NCBI GenBank assembly: GCA_905209435.1
Contig: CAJLTE010000011.1
Location: 1-54,578, forward strand
Source: an uncultured Blautia sp.
Lineage (GTDB): Bacteria > Bacillota_A > Clostridia > Lachnospirales > Lachnospiraceae
DNA length: 54,578 bases
Direction: 5' to 3'
Every line of letters begins with the position of its first letter. Positions within the stretch are counted from its first letter, which is position 1. A program made the position numbers and the translations under genes. The notes under the pieces are model-generated. The model saw only the letters and a program-made list of their open reading frames with translations. It searched no databases and was not told where the DNA came from. This document shows positions 9,099-17,304 of this stretch, one piece after another.

Positions 9099-10688
9099 TT
9101 ATTTACTGAATTCCGTTAATATTAAGCCCGGATTTCTGTCCTCTGTCATTCCCACACTCCATGAATTTACAAAAAGAAGCAGCGGATTTCCCTTAAGATC
9201 GGTAACTTTTTTCATATCAGAAGTTCCCACAATCTTGTCCACTTTTACTTCTTCTTTATTTGCAATCCAGCGAATGTGCTCATACGGAAGTGTTTCCAGA
9301 CGGATATCTACATTATATTCGTTTTCCAGACGGTACTTCAGAACATCAAACTGCAGCACACCTACGACACCTACAATAATTTCTTCCATACCAGTGTTGA
9401 ACTCCTGGAAAATCTGGATCGCACCCTCCTGGGCAATCTGGTTAATACCTTTAACAAACTGTTTTCTCTTCATAGTATCGATCTGGCGGACTCTTGCAAA
9501 ATGCTCAGGTGCAAATGTCGGAATTCCTTCAAATGCAAATTTTTTGCTCGGTGCACAGATCGTATCACCGATGGAAAAAATACCCGGATCGAAAACACCG
9601 ATAATATCCCCTGCATATGCCTCATCTACTACATGGCGGGACTCTGCCATCATCTGCTGAGGCTGAAGCAGACGCATTTTCTTGTCCCCCTGTACATGAT
9701 ATACTTCCTGAGAAGCATCGAATTTACCGGAGCAGATTCTCATAAATGCGATTCTGTCTCTGTGAGCTTTGTTCATATTTGCCTGAATCTTAAATACAAA
9801 TGCTGAGAAGTTATCATCCATCGGATCGATCTCACCGGCATCAGACATTCTCGGCAGCGGTGAAGTTGTCATTTTCAGGAAGTGCTCCAGAAATGTTTCC
9901 ACACCGAAGTTTGTCAGAGCAGAACCAAAAAATACAGGAGTTAATTCTCCCTTGCTTACCAGTTCCTGATCAAAATCTGCACTTGCTCCATCCAGAAGCT
10001 CAATCTCCTCCAGAAGCTGTTCTTTCTGCTCCGGATCCATGATCTCGTCTGCACGGCTGTCATTTAAAGGAATCTCTTCGATAATACCTTCCTTCGTTCC
10101 TTTCTGTGTATCGGAGAAAGTAAGGATTTTTTCTGTGTTACGGTCATAAACACCGCGGAATTTCTTACCGGAACCGATCGGCCAGTTAATAGGACAGGTT
10201 GCGATTCCCAGTTCCTTCTCAATCTCGTCAAGCAGGTCAAATGTATCATTCGCGTCACGGTCCATCTTATTAATAAAAGTAAAAATCGGGATATGACGCA
10301 TTACACAGACTTTAAATAATTTTCTCGTCTGTGCCTCAACACCCTTGGACGCATCAATTACCATGACAGCAGAATCCGCTGCCATAAGGGTACGGTAGGT
10401 ATCTTCTGAGAAATCCTGATGTCCCGGAGTATCCAGAATGTTGATACAGTAACCGTCATAATGGAACTGTAGAACTGAGGAAGTAACGGAAATACCTCTC
10501 TCTTTCTCAATCTCCATCCAGTCTGATACTGCATGGCGGGCGGTTGCCTTACCTTTAACACTTCCGGCAAGGTTGATAGCTCCGCCATACAGCAGGAATT
10601 TCTCGGTCAGTGTAGTCTTACCTGCATCCGGGTGGGAAATAATGGCAAATGTTCTTCTTTTTTCTATTTCGTTCGTATACTTAGACAC
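9099..10688 (-). CDS. prfC: Peptide chain release factor 3
   Basis: Translational GTPase that recycles RF1/RF2 after termination. The G1 motif SHPDAGKTTLTEK is at residues 18-30, with switch II DTPGHQDFSEDTYRTL near 85 and the NKMD-type guanine motif FINKMDRDANDTFD near 141. The C-terminal RF3 domains include VGVVGVLQFDVLKYRLENEY. At 529 residues it matches the classic RF3 length. It uses a GTG start with AGGAGG eight bases upstream. It lies between spoIIIA and the Asp23-family gene, where accB-accC sit in B. subtilis. Confidence 0.97.
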   Translation of the reverse strand: MSKYTNEIEKRRTFAIISHPDAGKTTLTEKFLLYGGAINLAGSVKGKATARHAVSDWMEIEKERGISVTSSVLQFHYDGYCINILDTPGHQDFSEDTYRTLMAADSAVMVIDASKGVEAQTRKLFKVCVMRHIPIFTFINKMDRDANDTFDLLDEIEKELGIATCPINWPIGSGKKFRGVYDRNTEKILTFSDTQKGTKEGIIEEIPLNDSRADEIMDPEQKEQLLEEIELLDGASADFDQELVSKGELTPVFFGSALTNFGVETFLEHFLKMTTSPLPRMSDAGEIDPMDDNFSAFVFKIQANMNKAHRDRIAFMRICSGKFDASQEVYHVQGDKKMRLLQPQQMMAESRHVVDEAYAGDIIGVFDPGIFSIGDTICAPSKKFAFEGIPTFAPEHFARVRQIDTMKRKQFVKGINQIAQEGAIQIFQEFNTGMEEIIVGVVGVLQFDVLKYRLENEYNVDIRLETLPYEHIRWIANKEEVKVDKIVGTSDMKKVTDLKGNPLLLFVNSWSVGMTEDRNPGLILTEFSK

Positions 10689-10785
10689 GTTTAGCCTCCT
10701 GTGTGCGCTTTCTTATTTATTTGTTCTATGAAATACCGGAATCTGCCGGTATCAGTTACGTTTTCTATTTTTTTACAGCATTCCT

Positions 10786-10815
10786 ATTCTAGTATATGCA
10801 CTGCTTTTCTGTCAA
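10786..10815 (-). promoter_or_regulatory. Candidate sigma-A promoter of prfC
   Basis: On the minus strand TTGACA (10815-10810) and TAGAAT (10791-10786) are 18 bp apart. They lie about 100 bp before prfC, in the 223-bp gap after spoIIIAH. An overlapping TATACT at 13 bp spacing is the less likely -10. The rest of the gap is AT-rich with a weak hairpin around 10862-10893. Confidence 0.6.
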
Positions 10816-10911
10816 GATATATGTTTAGGATATTCATATCAATATATCTCAGATGATTTCTGGCAGATATTTATGGCAAATATTTCTGCAATATTTTATA
10901 GTTAAAACTCA

Positions 10912-11700
10912 TCAGTCATATATATCAGTTGTATCAATAGTGGCATCTTCATATGGCTGTGCAGATGTTTCACTGTCCTCATAAGAAGCATCATCTGACG
11001 TCCCGTCTGTGATATCTGTGCTTTCTCCTGCATCTGCAGCAGTATCTACAGTATCGTTTTCCGCAACATCTTCACTTTCTTTCAATGGCGTGATCACGAT
11101 ATTCTCCGGTGCGATTCCTGTCTTTCTTTTTACAATGTCTTCAATCTGGGCACGCTGTGCATCAGAAAGTTCTGCATCCGGGATCACTACATCTGCGGTT
11201 TCACCCGTGAGATTCACTACCACATCCTTAAAGCCTTTTGCCTCAAGCAGTAGTTCTGCTGCAGCTTCTTTCTCTGAAAGGTCTGTCATGGAGACCATAG
11301 TATGTATTGCTTCCTGTTTTTCTTCATCATCAATACTCTCGTTATTGATGATGTCCTGCAGGTCTGCCTTGTTCTGAGAACGCACCTGCTCTCTGCTGAT
11401 CTTTGCCTGAGCAGCAAATCCTGTGGAACCTGTAAGTACGGCTTCACCGGGTGTATCTGTTTCCTGAGTATCTGCGAGACTGTCATCTGTAAGGCTTGCG
11501 TCTGCCTGGTTTTCATCTAAAAGGGCTGTCTCATCTGTAAGATCATATCCTGCATCTTCAAGGATACTGCTGCTGTCTGTACTCGCTTCCTTATCCTTAA
11601 ATCCAAGATCTACATCTGCGAAGTTCAGATAACCTGCTACTGCAATGAGAATTGCCAGTGACGTAATAATGACCTGATTCTTTTTGATGACTTTTTTCAC
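10912..11700 (-). CDS. spoIIIAH: Stage III sporulation protein AH
   Basis: Mother-cell membrane protein whose extracytoplasmic domain joins forespore SpoIIQ to form the channel across the intermembrane space. One N-terminal membrane segment (residues 10-28, SLAILIAVAGYLNF) is seen. An acidic low-complexity linker (about 30-95) follows, then the conserved ring-forming domain with REQVRSQNKADLQDIIN and VSMTDLSEKEAAAELLLEAKG. The acidic C-terminal tail of about 55 residues (D/T/S-rich) is an extension beyond the core domain. It has a GTG start after GAGGAG. It is the last gene of spoIIIA. Confidence 0.93.
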   Translation of the reverse strand: MKKVIKKNQVIITSLAILIAVAGYLNFADVDLGFKDKEASTDSSSILEDAGYDLTDETALLDENQADASLTDDSLADTQETDTPGEAVLTGSTGFAAQAKISREQVRSQNKADLQDIINNESIDDEEKQEAIHTMVSMTDLSEKEAAAELLLEAKGFKDVVVNLTGETADVVIPDAELSDAQRAQIEDIVKRKTGIAPENIVITPLKESEDVAENDTVDTAADAGESTDITDGTSDDASYEDSETSAQPYEDATIDTTDIYD

Positions 11701-11710
11701 ATTTCTCTCC

Positions 11711-12148
11711 TCATTTCATTTTCATTATTCTTATTCTATGAGCATCTACCTGAAATAATGCCATAACCGCCTGCTGAATATTCTGAACTACTACAGGATC
11801 TCCTCCTCCTTCTGCAGAGATCAAAACACCTGTCACCTGTATAGTTCCGGAATTATAAAAGCTCTGCTGGTCTTTTTTTTCATCTGTCATCAGGATGACC
11901 TGTACTTTTCCAACTCCGTCTACATTCTCGAGAAGCGCTTCCAGTTTCTTCTCCAGTGCACTCTTTTGTGCATCTGCTGTCTGGTCTGATTCAGAAGTGT
12001 TCTTTTGCTGTTTACTGGAAACGGGCATCGCAGCGACTGCCAGAAGTATTCCCAGAAGCAAGAGAATCCCCCATTTTGCCGGACTCATTTCGGGCAGTCT
12101 GGATAACAATCCTGTTTTCTTTAAGTCCCCATTCTTCCACCAGTTCAT
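11711..12148 (-). CDS. spoIIIAG: Stage III sporulation protein AG
   Basis: Ring-forming channel component of the SpoIIIA-SpoIIQ complex in the mother-cell membrane. One membrane helix (KWGILLLLGILLAVAAM) lies near residues 25-42. A polar linker and a ring-building domain with LLENVDGVGKVQVILMTDEKK and VLISAEGGGDPVVVQNI follow; the latter is characteristic of AG. I start at the ATG at 12148, which has AAGGGGTG at good distance. The first 137 bp, including the membrane helix, overlap spoIIIAF in another frame, which is unusually long. Confidence 0.92.
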   Translation of the reverse strand: MNWWKNGDLKKTGLLSRLPEMSPAKWGILLLLGILLAVAAMPVSSKQQKNTSESDQTADAQKSALEKKLEALLENVDGVGKVQVILMTDEKKDQQSFYNSGTIQVTGVLISAEGGGDPVVVQNIQQAVMALFQVDAHRIRIMKMK

Positions 12149-12578
12149 CTGCAATCACCCCTTTCTCTTCCTTTGAAATTTCTTTCTCCAGCGTGATCTC
12201 TGCCTGTGTGTCCTCTCCTTTTATATTTACTTTCACCTTATATACTTCTATGCCTTTTTTCTTCAAAGATTCCCTGATTTTTTGTTCCAGCTCCAGCTCG
12301 TAGCCTTTCTCCAGATAAACTTTCTGCAGATTCTGAAACTCCTGAAGTTCTTTCTTCCTGTTTTCTTTCGAGAAATTGGTCAGAAAACTCTCTGTCAGTT
12401 CCGGGCCTTTTCCCAGGATAGAAAAAACAGGTGTACTCATCATAAAAATCAGGAGCAGTCCCATAAAAAAGCGTACATATTTCTCATATTTCTGATCAGG
12501 AACCAAGTTTAGGACAGCTGTAAAAAAAATATAAAATACTGCAAGGTTTCTGATCCATAAATATAATTCTTCCTTCAC
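12012..12578 (-). CDS. spoIIIAF: Stage III sporulation protein AF
   Basis: Membrane component of the spoIIIA channel. Two N-terminal membrane helices (about residues 7-25 and 35-54) are followed by a charged extracytoplasmic domain with VKVNIKGEDTQAEITLEKEI and a family-typical end near IVI (about 160). About 28 further residues rich in G, S and R are encoded within spoIIIAG in another frame and look like read-on past a lost stop codon. The GTG start has AAGGAGG five bases upstream. It is preceded by a 153-bp gap after spoIIIAE. Confidence 0.9.
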   Translation of the reverse strand: MKEELYLWIRNLAVFYIFFTAVLNLVPDQKYEKYVRFFMGLLLIFMMSTPVFSILGKGPELTESFLTNFSKENRKKELQEFQNLQKVYLEKGYELELEQKIRESLKKKGIEVYKVKVNIKGEDTQAEITLEKEISKEEKGVIADELVEEWGLKENRIVIQTARNESGKMGDSLASGNTSGSRCDARFQ

Positions 12579-12731
12579 CTGCGCCTCCTTATACCAATAA
12601 TGAAGTTTATCTGTCCCTGCACATTCATTCTTACCTTACATAAGTGTAGTCAAACGGATATTCACAATTGAAGCAAGGGACTTACTTGATTTGCTTAAAT
12701 ACAGTTTTCATTCCGATGAAATGATACTGTC
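12579..12731. other. 153-bp insert between spoIIIAE and spoIIIAF
   Basis: AE and AF are normally adjacent, but here a non-coding stretch separates them. It holds an imperfect hairpin just after the AE stop (minus strand ACAGT...CATT...AATGA...ACTGT, about 12700-12729) and one copy of a dispersed repeat (12663-12700). No open reading frame is supported. Confidence 0.6.
12663..12700. repeat. Dispersed repeat, copy A
   Basis: Thirty-eight bases that match 37980-38017 at 33 positions. They share the run ACAATT/GCAATT-GAAGCA and an uninterrupted GACTTACTTGATT. It lies 3' of spoIIIAE on the same strand relation as copy B to its neighbour. No known family was recognised. Confidence 0.65.
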
Positions 12732-14009
12732 TCATGATACACCTGCAATAATGATCAGAAATGTCAGCATGCAGAGCACCTCAGCTGTCAGAAGAAGTTT
12801 CAGAAGCAGTGCGCATCCCTCCCCCATTGTCTCCAGCGCGCCTACAACTCTCTTATCTGAAACCGGCTGTGCAAGTGCTGCCAGAAAGCGATAAATCAGA
12901 GACAGGCTTCCATAATGAACTACCGGACCAGCTCCAATGATCAGAAGCAGAATTACAATCACTACTCCAAAGCTATTGCGTACCATTACTGCACTGGTCA
13001 GGACCAGCTCTGTCACTGCTGTCACTGCATTTCCAATCCCCGGAATTGCGCTTGCTGTTTTTCCGATAGCAGAACGTTTCAGGGTATCAATCACAGGGCT
13101 TACCATGTTTCTCACGATCTGTAGACCTACCACAGTTCCCAGAAGTGTTTTTAACCCCCAGCTTACAGCAACATCCAAAAGTTCTGCCATTTTGCTGAGC
13201 ATTTCTTCCTTTGACAGATGATTTACCATTTTCAGGAGTACACTCAGGTTGATAACCGGCAGGAACAGATTTACAAGAAGCCACTGGATCGCCCATACCA
13301 GCAACAGGACACCCTCATAAAAAACAGCTGCTGTAGCTGCACCTGTGGATGCGGTCACTGTCATAAAATAAGCCGGGGACAGAGCTTTCATAAACTCCAC
13401 AAGTCCCAGGAGACGCTGCGTAAGCGCATTTCCAAGCTGCGTAAAGCTTTCCATAAGAATCATAAACAAGGCAAGATAAACAATATAAAAACTGATGTTT
13501 CCCACCTGCCCGTTTCCGAAAACGTCCGCAAACTCTGCCAGCACTGCAGCGATCAGAATAATCAGCAGTAGTTTCAGGACCAATCCCTTTTCATTCTGTA
13601 TTTCCGAGAAAAAGAGACTGTACAAAAAACTCCGTACAGTCTCTTTTGAAATGGGTTCATCCCCATTTATTAAATTTATCAATGCTTTCCTGACAGAAAA
13701 AGAATGATCCTCCATGATTTCATCCAGCATTTTCTGCATATCATCAAACTCTATTTCATCCAGTAATTTATCCTGCAGCATCTGAGATACAGAATCTTCC
13801 TGCTGATCAGGCTCTTCCGCGGCAGATACCATTATGCACTGCATTCCTGTATATATAATAATCAGAATAATTACTGATATAATCAGTTCTGCCAGCCTCC
13901 ATCGCCGTTCTTTCCACCTGTTTTTCCATTTTTCGATATCAATTTGTATCCATGTACATTGCAATGTTCCGGTCATATGCTTTATTCTTCTCTCAGCAAT
14001 CTGTCTCAT
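12732..14009 (-). CDS. spoIIIAE: Stage III sporulation protein AE
   Basis: Multi-pass membrane protein of the spoIIIA complex, needed for forespore development after engulfment. It has an N-terminal membrane segment (about 40-62) followed by an acidic extracytoplasmic stretch, then at least six hydrophobic helices from residue 160 to the end. The AE-type motifs STGAATAAVFYEGVLLLVW and NAVTAVTELVLTSAVMV are visible. At 425 residues it is slightly long. The ATG overlaps the spoIIID-side neighbour spoIIIAD by four bases (ATGA). A later Met (residue 12) is an alternative start. Confidence 0.93.
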   Translation of the reverse strand: MRQIAERRIKHMTGTLQCTWIQIDIEKWKNRWKERRWRLAELIISVIILIIIYTGMQCIMVSAAEEPDQQEDSVSQMLQDKLLDEIEFDDMQKMLDEIMEDHSFSVRKALINLINGDEPISKETVRSFLYSLFFSEIQNEKGLVLKLLLIILIAAVLAEFADVFGNGQVGNISFYIVYLALFMILMESFTQLGNALTQRLLGLVEFMKALSPAYFMTVTASTGAATAAVFYEGVLLLVWAIQWLLVNLFLPVINLSVLLKMVNHLSKEEMLSKMAELLDVAVSWGLKTLLGTVVGLQIVRNMVSPVIDTLKRSAIGKTASAIPGIGNAVTAVTELVLTSAVMVRNSFGVVIVILLLIIGAGPVVHYGSLSLIYRFLAALAQPVSDKRVVGALETMGEGCALLLKLLLTAEVLCMLTFLIIIAGVS

Positions 14010-14392
14010 ATCATAAACTCCGAAATTGTATCAAGAATTGCCAGCAGTACCGGCATGCTCAGAACCATCACCGACAGTTTACAGAAAAGATCAATCTGTG
14101 TCCCAATCGTCTGATATCCTGCATCCTTGCAGATTGCAGATGAAAACTGACCGATATATGTAATTCCGATAATCTTTATGAGGACTGCGAGATAGCTGCT
14201 ATCTATGGGAAAGCTTTCTTTCAGCCTGTTCATAGTTTCAAATAAATAAGAAACCTTTCCTGCTGCCAGACCAAGAATCAGAAAGCCGGTTGTCATAGTC
14301 ACAAGCGCTGCAAATTCCGGTCTGGTTTCTTTCAGAATAAAACCAAGCATCATTCCACAAATGCCCATGATCGAAACTTTTACAATGTCCAT
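14006..14392 (-). CDS. spoIIIAD: Stage III sporulation protein AD
   Basis: Small membrane protein of about 128 residues with several hydrophobic helices. It shows the AC/AD family pattern of a polar helix (RPEFAALVTMTTG) between membrane segments, and SSAICKDAGYQTIGTQID near the C-terminus. The ATG at 14392 follows GGGAGG by ten bases; the TTG three codons earlier is too close to that site. It lies 37 bp after spoIIIAC and overlaps spoIIIAE by four bases. Confidence 0.93.
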   Translation of the reverse strand: MDIVKVSIMGICGMMLGFILKETRPEFAALVTMTTGFLILGLAAGKVSYLFETMNRLKESFPIDSSYLAVLIKIIGITYIGQFSSAICKDAGYQTIGTQIDLFCKLSVMVLSMPVLLAILDTISEFMI

Positions 14393-14429
14393 AATACCCA
14401 AACCTCCCGTCAGTCAGGATTTCTCCTGA

Positions 14430-14624
14430 TCACAGTACAAACAATTGCTGAATACTCTCAAACAATTCATAAATATACGGCACGATCCAGAACAGTACCA
14501 TCAAAAGTCCTGCCAGACTTACCAGAAATGCCTGTTCGTCCCTGCCGCTGTGCTTCAGAATCTGGCAGAGGATAGAAACCAGGATCCCTACTGCAGCGAT
14601 TTTGAAAATAAGACTTATCTCCAC
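14430..14624 (-). CDS. spoIIIAC: Stage III sporulation protein AC
   Basis: A 64-residue membrane protein with two helices (residues 4-24 and 33-56) joined by the polar loop KHSGRDEQAF, the hallmark of SpoIIIAC, which resembles half of AD. The GTG start has AAAGGAG upstream. It is part of the contiguous AB-AC-AD run. Confidence 0.92.
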   Translation of the reverse strand: MEISLIFKIAAVGILVSILCQILKHSGRDEQAFLVSLAGLLMVLFWIVPYIYELFESIQQLFVL

Positions 14625-14694
14625 AATCTCTCCTTTCCGGCTTCTGCCTCTGATTTCTTATAATATATCTCAGTTAATACACAGATATCTGAGC

Positions 14695-15213
14695 CTACCA
14701 AAAAAGAACAACCGCAAATATTCCACCCAGAATTCCCATGCTGCGATATAGTTTTCTTTTTTCCCGGAAATCTTTCTCCAATTCTCTGATTGCATATTCT
14801 GTTTCTTTTTCCAGCTGGTCCAACTGTTTCAGCTGCATTTCCAGTCCAAGATAACCCAGACGGTCTCCCAGCGAGCAAAACTGTTCCCGCTCTTCCTGTG
14901 AAAGACAGTCCAGATTCAGACATTTCTCTGCACATTCTCTGAATATCTCGCCAAAGGATATTCCTGCATTCCTCTTCATTTCCTGCGCTGTAAGTATAAA
15001 AAATTCTCTGTACTTTCCCTCCAGCTTCCCGGAAGCGCCTGTAAAGGCATCGTACAGAGATTTATTTCCATAACGTATTTCTCCTCTTAAGAGGATGATC
15101 ATCCGTAAGATCATTTCCAGCATTCTTCTGCGCCTGCCAAGCTTGCCGCTCATGTCAAAGCCCAGACCAATGCAGGAAATCATAATCACACATAATCCTA
15201 TTGTTTTAAGCAT
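14695..15213 (-). CDS. spoIIIAB: Stage III sporulation protein AB
   Basis: A 172-residue protein with membrane helices at both ends (residues 4-22 and 155-172) and a long helical middle. LEMILRMIILLRGEIRYGNKSLYDAF and LGYLGLEMQLKQLDQLE are typical of SpoIIIAB, which has a GspF-like fold. It overlaps the end of spoIIIAA by 16 bp, so it is probably translationally coupled. The product anchors the AA ATPase to the membrane in current models. Confidence 0.92.
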   Translation of the reverse strand: MLKTIGLCVIMISCIGLGFDMSGKLGRRRRMLEMILRMIILLRGEIRYGNKSLYDAFTGASGKLEGKYREFFILTAQEMKRNAGISFGEIFRECAEKCLNLDCLSQEEREQFCSLGDRLGYLGLEMQLKQLDQLEKETEYAIRELEKDFREKRKLYRSMGILGGIFAVVLFW

Positions 15214-16163
15214 ACCTGTCCATTTTCATCAAGTACTGCCTCCAGACATCCTGCCTGGTCATTCTTGTCAAGAATAATATACCTTTCGAATACTTTCTCA
15301 GTCATAAGCTTATAAAAGAACGGCTGATCCAGGACATCCTCCAGACAGTTTCCATGAGCAGTTGCGATTAGCTTACATCCACAGTGTATCACAGATTCCA
15401 CTGCCTTAAAATCTTCCTCACAGCCCAGTTCATCCACAGCTACCACATCCGGAGACATGGACCGTACCAGCATCTGCATCCCCTCTGATTTCGGGCAACA
15501 ATCCAGCACATCTGTGCGCATTCCCAGGTCATTCTGTGGAATTCCCTGATAACATCCTGCCAGCTCACTTCTTTCATCCACCACGCCTACTGTCAGTCCC
15601 GGAGTATTGGCCCAGCCATTGCTCAGCTGCCTGATTATATCCCGCAGCAGTGTAGTCTTTCCACATCTCGGCGGTGAAATGATCAGTGTATTTGCGACCC
15701 ACTTCTCAGTGCGGATATAAGACATTACTTTATCTGCACATCCCTGGATTTCGTGTGCCAGACGAACATTGATACAGGAAATATATTTCATTCCCATGAT
15801 CCTGCCTCTGTCCAGTACTACCTTTCCTGTCACACCTACTCTGTGCCCACCCTGAACACTGATATATCCCTGTCTGATCTCATCCTCATAAGCATACAGG
15901 GAATATCCTGTCACATACTCCAGAGTTTCCGTCAGATCCTCTCTGGTTACCAGATACTGCTCCTGACCCGGCTTTCTTAAAAAGCATTCTCCTCCGTCAT
16001 ATGTTAAAAATAACGGGCGGCCCACTCTCAGACGTATCTCATATAATTTATCATAGTCAAGCCTAGCATCCATTAATAACTGCCGGATATTTCCGGCAAA
16101 CAGGTTCTCAATCTGCTGCGCTTCTATGTGTCTCACCTCTTTACACTTAATATATGTGGACAA
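15198..16163 (-). CDS. spoIIIAA: Stage III sporulation protein AA (ATPase)
   Basis: Secretion-type AAA ATPase thought to power the SpoIIIA channel. The Walker A is ISPPRCGKTTLLRDI near residue 166, Walker B is VVAVDELGCEEDFKAVE near 240, and an Asp/His box (ATAHGN) follows. The start is unclear. The longest frame begins at a TTG (16163) with no ribosome site. The only good ribosome site (AAAGAGGTG) lies inside it, close to a GTG (16136) and six bases before an ATA (16127). A sigma-E-like -10, CATATATT, overlaps the TTG region, so translation from 16163 may be impossible on the sporulation transcript. Confidence 0.9.
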   Translation of the reverse strand: MSTYIKCKEVRHIEAQQIENLFAGNIRQLLMDARLDYDKLYEIRLRVGRPLFLTYDGGECFLRKPGQEQYLVTREDLTETLEYVTGYSLYAYEDEIRQGYISVQGGHRVGVTGKVVLDRGRIMGMKYISCINVRLAHEIQGCADKVMSYIRTEKWVANTLIISPPRCGKTTLLRDIIRQLSNGWANTPGLTVGVVDERSELAGCYQGIPQNDLGMRTDVLDCCPKSEGMQMLVRSMSPDVVAVDELGCEEDFKAVESVIHCGCKLIATAHGNCLEDVLDQPFFYKLMTEKVFERYIILDKNDQAGCLEAVLDENGQVCLKQ

Positions 16164-16170
16164 ACCGTTT

Positions 16171-17301
16171 TTAGTACTCTTCCTGATAAGACTCTTCCAT
16201 TTTTGTCAGATTCAGTTTCAGTACACGATCTACCACATTGCCCGCATATCCTCTGTATGCGTAGGCACCTGATTCAAAAAGCACGTAGAGTTCATCTCCG
16301 TCTACAACGATCTGCTCGATCATCTCAGGCATTCTGTATGATCTGGCAGAATTCTCATTTACATACAGACGCTTATCCGACTGTTCGTAAAAAACAATTC
16401 TGGAAGGCAGAATTCCAAATGAATGAGAAAGCAACAGCTTGTCATTATAAAAAGCCATTCCCTGCGCCTGCTCCGATATCGTGGAATAATCCAACGGAAC
16501 TGCCATTTCAAACATCATGCCCAGTTCCTCATCAAAGGTATTCACCAGATCTCCCTGAGAATCTACTGCATATCTAGCAATTGTACTCTCTGTATATTTA
16601 TTAAAACATCCCACATACAGGCAGCCCTTATAGAAAGTCATAAAGGAATCACGTACGATTCCATAAAGACTGCATGTCTGGTTCACCTGCACAGGCATAC
16701 GATTATCTGCATAACTGTACTCTCTCAGTACATCCATCTTTATGCTTACTGCCTGCGCAATACCGTTAATATTCGAAGAATACCACAACATATCATGCTC
16801 CGGATCATATGCAAGACCGCCCACATGAGGAAGACCGGGAAGTACCACCTCTTTAATAAATCTGTGGGTTTCTTTATTGATCACGTATATCACAGAGTTA
16901 TGCTTCTCTGTATGGCAGTAAGCACTTACAAGTACATACTCATCCGTTACTGCGAGTCCCTGAGGTGTCATGGATGTGCATACCGCCTGTTTACTACCCT
17001 GTGCATTCAGGAATGTTCTGGTATATTTAAGTCCGGGAATAATATAAGTTCCGTACTCTTTCTCTTTTTTTCTGCCTTCAAAGGCAAATGTATTCAACTC
17101 CTCCTGCTGTGACAACATCTGAAGCTGTCCACGCAGTGAATATACCGCAGCATCCTGATTAGTTACCAGATATTTGGCAGGAGGCTCTGTTTTACCTCTG
17201 TATACAAAAGCATATCCCCAGAAAGCCAGCCCAAGTGCCAGTACAACCATCAACACTTTTACAGCCAGTCTCCGGATTTCTTTTTTCGTCTGTTTATTCA
17301 T
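16171..17301 (-). CDS. Membrane-anchored propeller-like protein, function unknown
   Basis: A 376-residue protein with one N-terminal membrane segment (about residues 12-30) and a large exported domain. Repeating strand-rich units such as TPQGLAVTDEYVLVSAY, GLAYDPEHDMLWYSS, SFMTFYKGCLYVGCF and QGMAFYNDKLLLSHS suggest a YncE/NHL-type beta-propeller. I recognise no catalytic motif. It lies 3 bp after a phosphopantetheinyl transferase and 7 bp before spoIIIAA, so it shares their transcript. Its stop-proximal DNA must contain any spoIIIA promoter. Confidence 0.75.
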   Translation of the reverse strand: MNKQTKKEIRRLAVKVLMVVLALGLAFWGYAFVYRGKTEPPAKYLVTNQDAAVYSLRGQLQMLSQQEELNTFAFEGRKKEKEYGTYIIPGLKYTRTFLNAQGSKQAVCTSMTPQGLAVTDEYVLVSAYCHTEKHNSVIYVINKETHRFIKEVVLPGLPHVGGLAYDPEHDMLWYSSNINGIAQAVSIKMDVLREYSYADNRMPVQVNQTCSLYGIVRDSFMTFYKGCLYVGCFNKYTESTIARYAVDSQGDLVNTFDEELGMMFEMAVPLDYSTISEQAQGMAFYNDKLLLSHSFGILPSRIVFYEQSDKRLYVNENSARSYRMPEMIEQIVVDGDELYVLFESGAYAYRGYAGNVVDRVLKLNLTKMEESYQEEY

Positions 17302-17304
17302 GTC

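Noticed and set aside
14615..14935. Minus-strand frame of 106 codons overlapping spoIIIAB
   Set aside because: It lies in another frame of the well-supported spoIIIAB and spoIIIAC genes, and its product resembles no family.
16127..16129. Annotating ATA as the definite spoIIIAA start
   Set aside because: Spacing is ideal, but AUA starts are too rare to assert without protein data; kept as a finding only.
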